NCBI RefSeq assembly: GCF_037975245.1
Contig: NC_092569.1
Span: forward strand, 33,191,668 to 33,255,667
Origin: Apostichopus japonicus
Taxonomy: Eukaryota > Echinodermata > Holothuroidea > Aspidochirotida > Stichopodidae
Length of the DNA stretch: 64,000 nucleotides
Reading direction: 5' to 3'
The translations under genes and the position numbers were made by a program. Below the pieces are notes generated by a model. It did not search any database. It worked only from the letters and a program-made list of their open reading frames with translations, and was not told the origin of the DNA. This document shows positions 58,471-64,000 of the stretch, piece by piece (the stretch's first letter is position 1; every line of letters begins with the position of its first letter).

Positions 58471-59867
58471 TAGAGCGGGAGTCCAGAGGGTTTGGTTAGC
58501 TGGGAAGGTAACCAATTGCCTGGTACATCACAATGTTCACAATGCATTCCTGTATATGAAACCTGACGACTGGCAAACCGACTGTGGTGGATGTGGCTGG
58601 GAGAGCAATTTTAAAGTCACCTAATAGCTAACCTAGAGCAGCTTTCATGGTAACCACATCAAAGTAAGAACAATGTGTCAGGTATGGCCCCAAGAGCAAC
58701 AAATGGCCATTGCCAGTAATTATTGGTGGTGGGGTACCCCTGCCAGTGATCTATAATTGACCCCTCACGGCTGACCTAGGTCAGCTCATGAGGTAACCAC
58801 TTGAAACCTACTGGAAAATGTTGGTTAGGACTTCAGATACAAGGGATGGGCATTGCCAGTAATTTTTAGTGGTGGGGTACCCCTGCCAGTAGACCCCCAA
58901 TATGCCCATCCCCTCATTGACCTAGGTGAGCTCATGATTTGACCAGTTGAAACCTACAGGAAAATGATAGGTATCACTTCATATGTAAGGATGGGCATTT
59001 CCAGTATTTTATATTGGTGGGCCACCACTGCCAGAGTCCGCCCATCCCTTACATATAGAATCCTGTTAATAATTTTCCAGTAGTTTTCAACTGGTTAAAT
59101 CATGAGCTGACCTAGATCAATGAGGGGGGGGGGGCTTTTTGGGGGTCTACTGGCAGGGGTACCCCACTAATATAAATTACTGGAAATGCCCATCCCTTAC
59201 ATATATATAGAGTCCTGCCAATCATTTTACAGTAGTTTTCAACTGGTTACCTCATGAGCTAATCTAGGTCAATGGGGGATGGGCATTTTGGGGGTCTACT
59301 GGCAGGGGTACCCCACTAATATAAATTACTGGAAATGCCCATCCCTTACATATATATAGAGTCCTGCCAATCATTTTACAGTAGTTTTCAACTGGTTACC
59401 TCATGAGCTAATCTAGGTCAATGGGGGATGGGCATTTTGGGGGTCTACTGGCAGGGTTACCCCACCAATGTAAATGACTGGAAATGCCCATCCCTTACAT
59501 ATGAAGTGATACCTATCATTTTCCAGTAATTTTTCAAGTGGTTACCTCATGAGCTGACCTAGGTCAGCCTTGAGGGGTCAAATATAGATCACTGGCAGGG
59601 GTACCCCACCACCAATAATTACTGGCAATGGCCATTTGTTGCTCTTGGGGCCATACCTGACATATTGTACTTACTTTGATGTGGTTACCATGAAAACTGA
59701 TCTAGGTTAGCTATCAGGTGACTTTAAAATTGCTCTCCCAGCCACACCCACCACAGTCGGTTTGCCAGTCGTCTGGTTTCATATACAGGAATGCACTGTG
59801 AACATTGTGATGTACAAGACAATTGGTTACCTTCCCAGCTAACCAAACCCTCTGGGATCCCGGTCTA
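58471..59867. mobile_element. Foldback-family element with long inverted repeats, nearly full length
   Basis: The left end TAGAGCGGGAGTCCAGAGGG and the right end, reverse-complemented, TAGACCGGGATCCCAGAGGG, open inverted arms of at least 400 bases that both run into 146-bp tandem units (CCTAGGTCAATG...). The arms meet near 59040. A TA dinucleotide at both borders may be the target duplication. The frames across its arms are not genes. It is the same family as 23883-26215. Confidence 0.8.
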
Positions 59868-60117
59868 TTGGGATCATTATTAACATGAGTAACATAATTA
59901 TTAAGCTTTGAGAAATAACTTGGTGTTATGCTGTGCAAAGCTAATAATAATTTGGTAAAGCTGCTATTCCTGGCTTGTAATTTGAGGGACCTAGATTTAA
60001 ATGTATACCTCCCAATATGTTATAAAATTTTAATGTAAATGTATGTTTATGATAATGTGAGTTATCATGTGCTATATCTGTATCTGTGCTTACACGTATA
60101 TCATATTTTCTGTTCAC

Positions 60118-60440
60118 AGGTCAATAATGGTGCAGATTTTGGCTTCCTGAAGACAAGTGGGAGGCCATTTGTAGTTAAGAGAAACATTCTTTGTTCGTGA
60201 AGACTTAACAGGTGTCGATTTGGGGTACCACTTTAAAAGGAAAGTCATGAGGAACCCTTGCCCAAGATTCAACTTTGCATTATTGTGCAGTGCTATACTT
60301 TTGCGATTCATGTTTGATCCATTAACTTGTCTTAACTTTGTTGGAAAAAAAATCAGATTTTCTGATTTTATTTACAGTGATTTCTTCTCTATCTGTCGAA
60401 AGTCAGCCTTTTGTAGACATCAGAAGTTTTATCAGAAATA
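60118..60440. other. Unique interior of the DNA transposon, no recognised gene
   Basis: An acceptor-like TTCTGTTCACAG precedes 60120, and short frames follow on both strands. Similarly 58125-58316 follows a TTTTTTCCAG. They could be captured exons, but no protein family is evident. Confidence 0.2.
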
Positions 60441-61080
60441 AATACTGCCAACGTACACATTATTTGTGTTTCTTCTTCTCTCTTTTCTTTCAGTGATGCT
60501 AGTCAGTGAAACTAGTCGGGTTTAATTCTTTCAGTGAATCTAGTCGATGCAACTAGTCAGTCGATACGGACTAAGAAAGGTTAGTCGGGAGAGGCACCAT
60601 CCTGACTAATGTAAAACCTGCTATAAACTAGTCGGTGGCTCATATAAATTAGTCGGTAAAGACCGACTAATGTCACCAACTAATGTAACTGACTAATATA
60701 CATTTACCGACTAAGAAATTGTTGATCGACTAAGCTGACGGACTAAGATGACCGACTAAGAAATCCAACTGACTAAGGAATAAATTAGTCGGTATAGCAA
60801 CTGACCAAGGCTATGTTAGTCGGGAGAGGCACCAGATGGACTAACGTTATGTTAGTCGGTGAACCAATTTAAGTTTTCAGTGTATACTCTCTCAAACTTT
60901 AAGAAGAGCATCAAATCCCATTTAATGACAAAAGCTTTTATATAATCTTGAACCAATAAGTTTTTCTTCTGTCATTGTTTTTGTATTATTTGTATCATTT
61001 CTAATTGTCAATTGCGCCATGAACATTCTTTGAGTGGTGTGCGCATTATAAGTCGTATTATTATTATTATTATTATGATT

Positions 61081-61650
61081 ATTATGTGATTGGTAATTGA
61101 CAAATTTACATGAATGTACAATTTTATTATATATACAAAGGTGGCGTATACGACACTTGAAATCAAAACAACTTTATTCACATATATGTGATTAATACTT
61201 GATAAATATACATGGATATTCATTTTTATATCCTAGTATCGCTGAAAATCGATATGTCCGGTGACAGGAATTTGCATGAAGTATGGGACGCCGAATATTA
61301 TGTTACCAAGTTGCTACCAATAATTCAAAGTGATTTTTGTTGTGTTAGAGGGTGGGACATAACACAAACATAATCAGGTCGATATATTCTAAACGTCTTT
61401 GGAATGGTATTTCTTTATATTGATCGAAAAAGTTTTCAGTAACAATAATATAGTAAGGACTTTCATACTCTACCCCGTACAGTAAAAATAAAAACACTTA
61501 GACGGAATGGGAGAAAATGATGAAGAACACGAGAGAAATTTAATAATATTCCAACAATGAGTTATTATTTGCGAATTTAAATATTGCTAGAAATGTGTTT
61601 GAATAAGCACTTATCATTTATAAGTATGAGGTGATCTCTCTCATCCGATA
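61081..61650 (+). repeat. Dispersed repeat, copy R3, right of the retroposon
   Basis: Shares AAAGGTGGCGTATACGACAC with R2 and GGGAGAAAATGATGAAGAAC-like sequence with R1. Together R1-R3 look like pieces of one older repeat unit into which the retroposon inserted. Confidence 0.6.
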
Positions 61651-61785
61651 TGTCACAATGATTATCATTGAGACCGCCTACTTTATTGTTGTAATATTAC
61701 AATTAGAGATACTAAAAACATATTTTTGTATCATTTTGACCAAATCATCATGTACTATACACCCATCTATATCATTCAGTGTAAC

Positions 61786-62070
61786 TCACGGCATATATGC
61801 GGGTACAACCGTTTGATTGTTTCTTACTACCAGTAACCATTTTAATCCAGTGTCAAACATTTTGTCTGACACAGTAACAGTTAATGTGATCTCTTCTAGT
61901 AGGCTTATATAATACTTCACTATGATCCCTTTGTTGCCACATTCCGAATACGATCCTGTAATCACAACTAGGTCATATACCTCTACTAGGTTATATGAGG
62001 AAGGAGGCATATGCTTTAACACAAGAAGTATGAACTCCGATTTCTTGGCACAGATAATAACGTCTGACAT
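61786..62070 (-). CDS. Unrecognised 94-codon frame
   Basis: The minus strand reads MSDVIICAKKSEFILLVLKH and later DLVVITGSYSECGNKGIIVK. The composition is protein-like (alternating hydrophobic stretches, few low-complexity runs), but I recognise no family. It could be an exon of the same gene as the signal-peptide-like frame at 62334-62543, or chance. Confidence 0.2.
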   Translation of the reverse strand: MSDVIICAKKSEFILLVLKHMPPSSYNLVEVYDLVVITGSYSECGNKGIIVKYYISLLEEITLTVTVSDKMFDTGLKWLLVVRNNQTVVPAYMP

Positions 62071-62333
62071 TTTGCCTATGTCTCATTGTAGTAAAGAATC
62101 CAGCCGCGGTTCGTCATAATTCAAAATGTATTTCCTTGCGAATATCATCATATCGAACACGTGGAACAGTGCTACGTGGCTCAATCACGTGATACCATAC
62201 GATTTATACGTCCATCAGATTCCGTTAAGTATCGTAAGTTGCCAGCCACGTTGTTTAGCATACAGTAGCTTGTACATACAAGCAAGAAAATAGAAGGCAT
62301 TACCTTGTAAATTATTGTGTAAAGTTAAAGCAG

Positions 62334-62543
62334 TTAAGGTACTTTGAAACCATTATAAATATCGTGGTGTTTATTCAAATTGCGTATGGAATAGGTAGTT
62401 ACTGGGTATGATAATTTCAAGTGAATTGTATCATATGAACAGTTTACTGCATGTGTGATATTGTAACAAATAATAAACTGATATGTGGAAAACCAGCCGA
62501 TACATATAACTAGTACAGTAAATACTGGTGCCATCTGTAACAC
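62334..62543 (-). CDS. Unrecognised frame with signal-peptide-like start
   Basis: The minus strand begins MLQMAPVFTVLVICIGWF, which looks like a signal peptide, followed by ICYNITHAVNCSYDTIHLKL with two N-x-[ST] sites. No family is recognised and the donor site at its end is weak. Low confidence. Confidence 0.2.
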   Translation of the reverse strand: MLQMAPVFTVLVICIGWFSTYQFIICYNITHAVNCSYDTIHLKLSYPVTTYSIRNLNKHHDIYNGFKVP

Positions 62544-62570
62544 ATGTTACCGTGTTATGAACTGAAAGTA

Positions 62571-63714
62571 AAAATTAATTATGCACGGTTGTGGGACATG
62601 AACAGTAGTAACATGTGTCACATGTGGCACCAATAGTTACTGTTATAGCTATTTGTTTGAAATTCAGTAGGTACTGTACCGTTATTCCAGTTCACAACTC
62701 TATTTAAATTACGCCAATTCATCAATTCGTCATGCCGAGAACGAAGAAAGGCCATGTTCCGGTATACCCATAGACATACTTATCGCATAAAACGACTAGT
62801 TAAGACTTCATTTTAGAATCGCGTTTTAAAGAACTCGCAACCGTGTATCAATCATTTATTACTACTTTGTGTTCAAAACATTATACAGGACATGAACAGT
62901 AGTTACTACACGAGCCATGAATATCGGGTGGAAAAACAATATTATTGTTGTTTTAACCAAATTATTGTTAAATATTAACTCCCCAGTAAATAAAAACAAA
63001 ACCACATCGTAAAATAGATTTACTCTATTTCCTTGAAAGACCAGCCCAAATAACTATTCCTGTGATTCGTCTAATATCAGAAAAGTGCTGTTAGATATTG
63101 ATATTTCACGATTCCGAGCGATTTGGTGTTAAAGTATTTTAATTACGTTGTGAGCGTCCTTTGCATACATGATTTCCCATATCAGTAGAAAGGTTTAAAC
63201 GACGAACAAACACAGTTCATAGTGCTTATCATTCACCTTCTCTATTCGACTTTTTAATATATGTTAACTCGTAAACATATGTGGCAAGCTTAAGACAATG
63301 AAAATATAGTCATTTAATCCAGTAATGCTTCAAAATACAGATAAGTTGACATTATTGTGTGAGATGTAAACACCAATTATGATAATTTCCTTGTGTTTGA
63401 TTAGTTCTTTTAACTAAAACTTTGAGATACAAGAGCTTCTTAGTAAAATATAGCACATATTTATCTTGTACTAATAATGACACTTACATAATATAACAGA
63501 TGTCGATATGGGACACACTAGATTGCATTACATAAATTATGGATCTTAAATGTGACCAACTGATACATTACGTGGTGTAAATGGACATCCGTACGAGTGA
63601 AGGTCCCTCCGTGGATAACGATTTCACGTGCATTACTTCTGTCACTGTCTCAGAAGGTCAGCAAGTATCTCCTTTATTTCGTGCACACAATTTTCTCTAT
63701 TTCATTTTGGATCA
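62571..63714. other. No gene recognised
   Basis: AT-rich sequence. A short inverted pair (GGTGCCATCTGTAACACATG near 62528 and its near complement near 62608-62637) is the only structure noted. Confidence 0.35.
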
Positions 63715-63786
63715 ATGGCAGAACTTCGAAGCAACTATTTTTTCGTCTTTGCGGTGTTGCTGCTTTTAAACTCAAATGGTTTTCGG
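63715..63786 (+). CDS. Candidate signal-peptide first exon of another secreted-protein gene
   Basis: ATG at 63715 (G at +4) opens MAELRSNYFFVFAVLLLL and NSNGFR, 24 codons. It ends in phase 0 at CGG|GTAAAT, a fair donor. The basic residue then the F-V-F-A-V-L-L-L-L core is a textbook signal-peptide pattern. It is on the opposite strand to the fibrinogen-domain gene, and its further exons would lie beyond the window. A second frame across the same region (from 63581) has no such feature. Confidence 0.4.
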
Positions 63787-64000
63787 GTAAATCTCTAACA
63801 TACAAATAAAACGAAATTAATTTCTTCAAAGTAAAATTGAATTAATTTGGTTTACTTGTATACTTTTTTTCACTGATTGACAATTTGGATCACAGTATTT
63901 CATTAACTTCAGATTATAAAAAACCCTGTACCTTTTTTTCTACATATAAAATATAACAACGGTCTACCTGCGCTGACTTGTTACCTCGAGTATTTGTAGA

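Larger units (their letters stand above)
56232..60882. mobile_element. Non-autonomous CMC (CACTA/Chapaev)-like DNA transposon, 4651 bp
   Basis: The ends are CACTGAAAA and TTTTCAGTG; the first 20 bases of each end match at 16 positions. A 4-base target duplication TATA flanks it. Subterminal zones (56265-56500 and 60495-60870) hold many copies of TTAGTCGG or CCGACTAA in both orientations, about eight left and twenty right, the subterminal-repeat layout known from CACTA-type elements. No transposase frame is present. It contains the 0.6-kb repeat copy B and the foldback element. Confidence 0.75.
55502..61075 (+). mobile_element. 5'-truncated CR1/L2-like non-LTR retroposon, interrupted by a DNA transposon
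   Basis: The left part (55502-56231) encodes the end of reverse transcriptase and the downstream domain. After a 4.65-kb insertion the frame resumes at 60887 and ends at TAA 60943-60945. A 3' untranslated stretch then ends in (ATT)n near 61053-61075, the usual tail type of L2/CR1 elements. The 5' truncation and microsatellite tail fit target-primed insertion. Confidence 0.75.

Noticed and set aside
58253-58624. Open frame with repeated LAGKVTNCLVHHNV peptide, also at 59714-59938
   Set aside because: Both lie in the inverted arms of the foldback element and are the same DNA read twice; conservation is at the DNA level.

Overview
The window is AT-rich animal nuclear DNA: spliced genes with GT-AG introns, microsatellites, minisatellites, tRNA-derived SINEs, a truncated non-LTR retroposon, DNA transposons and a long satellite array. 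A secreted fibrinogen-domain gene that also carries TIL and EGF modules, in a repeat-dense setting, suggests a marine deuterostome. An echinoderm such as a sea cucumber is my best guess, but this is inference and no species marker is visible. || Layout. 1-8.5 kb: intergenic repeats, namely two opposed 43-bp minisatellites, a 21-bp minisatellite, two possible DNA elements with CAGTGGCG-like ends, two opposed copies of a GGACAATT-type minisatellite, and a long (TA)n tract. 8.5-16.6 kb: mostly unassigned, with one possible noncoding first exon and a 0.6-kb dispersed repeat. 16.6-21.5 kb, + strand: exons of a gene encoding the N-terminal half of a SET domain (KMT5A-like) followed by a tandemly duplicated 84-nt exon. 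23.9-26.2 kb: a 146-bp tandem array inside a long-inverted-repeat element. 27.1-29.5 kb: a SINE, six scattered copies of a 17-bp motif, and a frameshifted basic-protein exon on the - strand. 29.8-35.5 kb: a satellite array with a ~209-bp unit and about 28 copies. || 36.3-49.0 kb, - strand: the one well-supported gene. Eight exons join with consistent phases into a 547-codon reading frame: signal peptide, an incomplete first fibrinogen domain, TIL, a VWC/EGF-like module, then a complete second fibrinogen domain carrying a Tyr/Cys-rich insertion. Exons 5-7 form a symmetric phase-1 cassette; skipping it would rebuild one complete fibrinogen domain. || 49.6-64 kb: a degenerate tandem array, a (TA)-centred inverted-repeat element, a decayed packaging-ATPase fragment of Polinton/adintovirus type with a second fragment beside it, and a three-level nest. 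In the nest a CR1/L2-like retroposon is interrupted by a 4.65-kb CACTG-ended DNA transposon with a TATA target duplication, which itself holds a 1.4-kb foldback element. Near the right edge lies a candidate signal-peptide exon of another secreted-protein gene on the + strand. || No search tools were available. Gene names and family calls rest on motif recognition, and splice sites were judged by eye.
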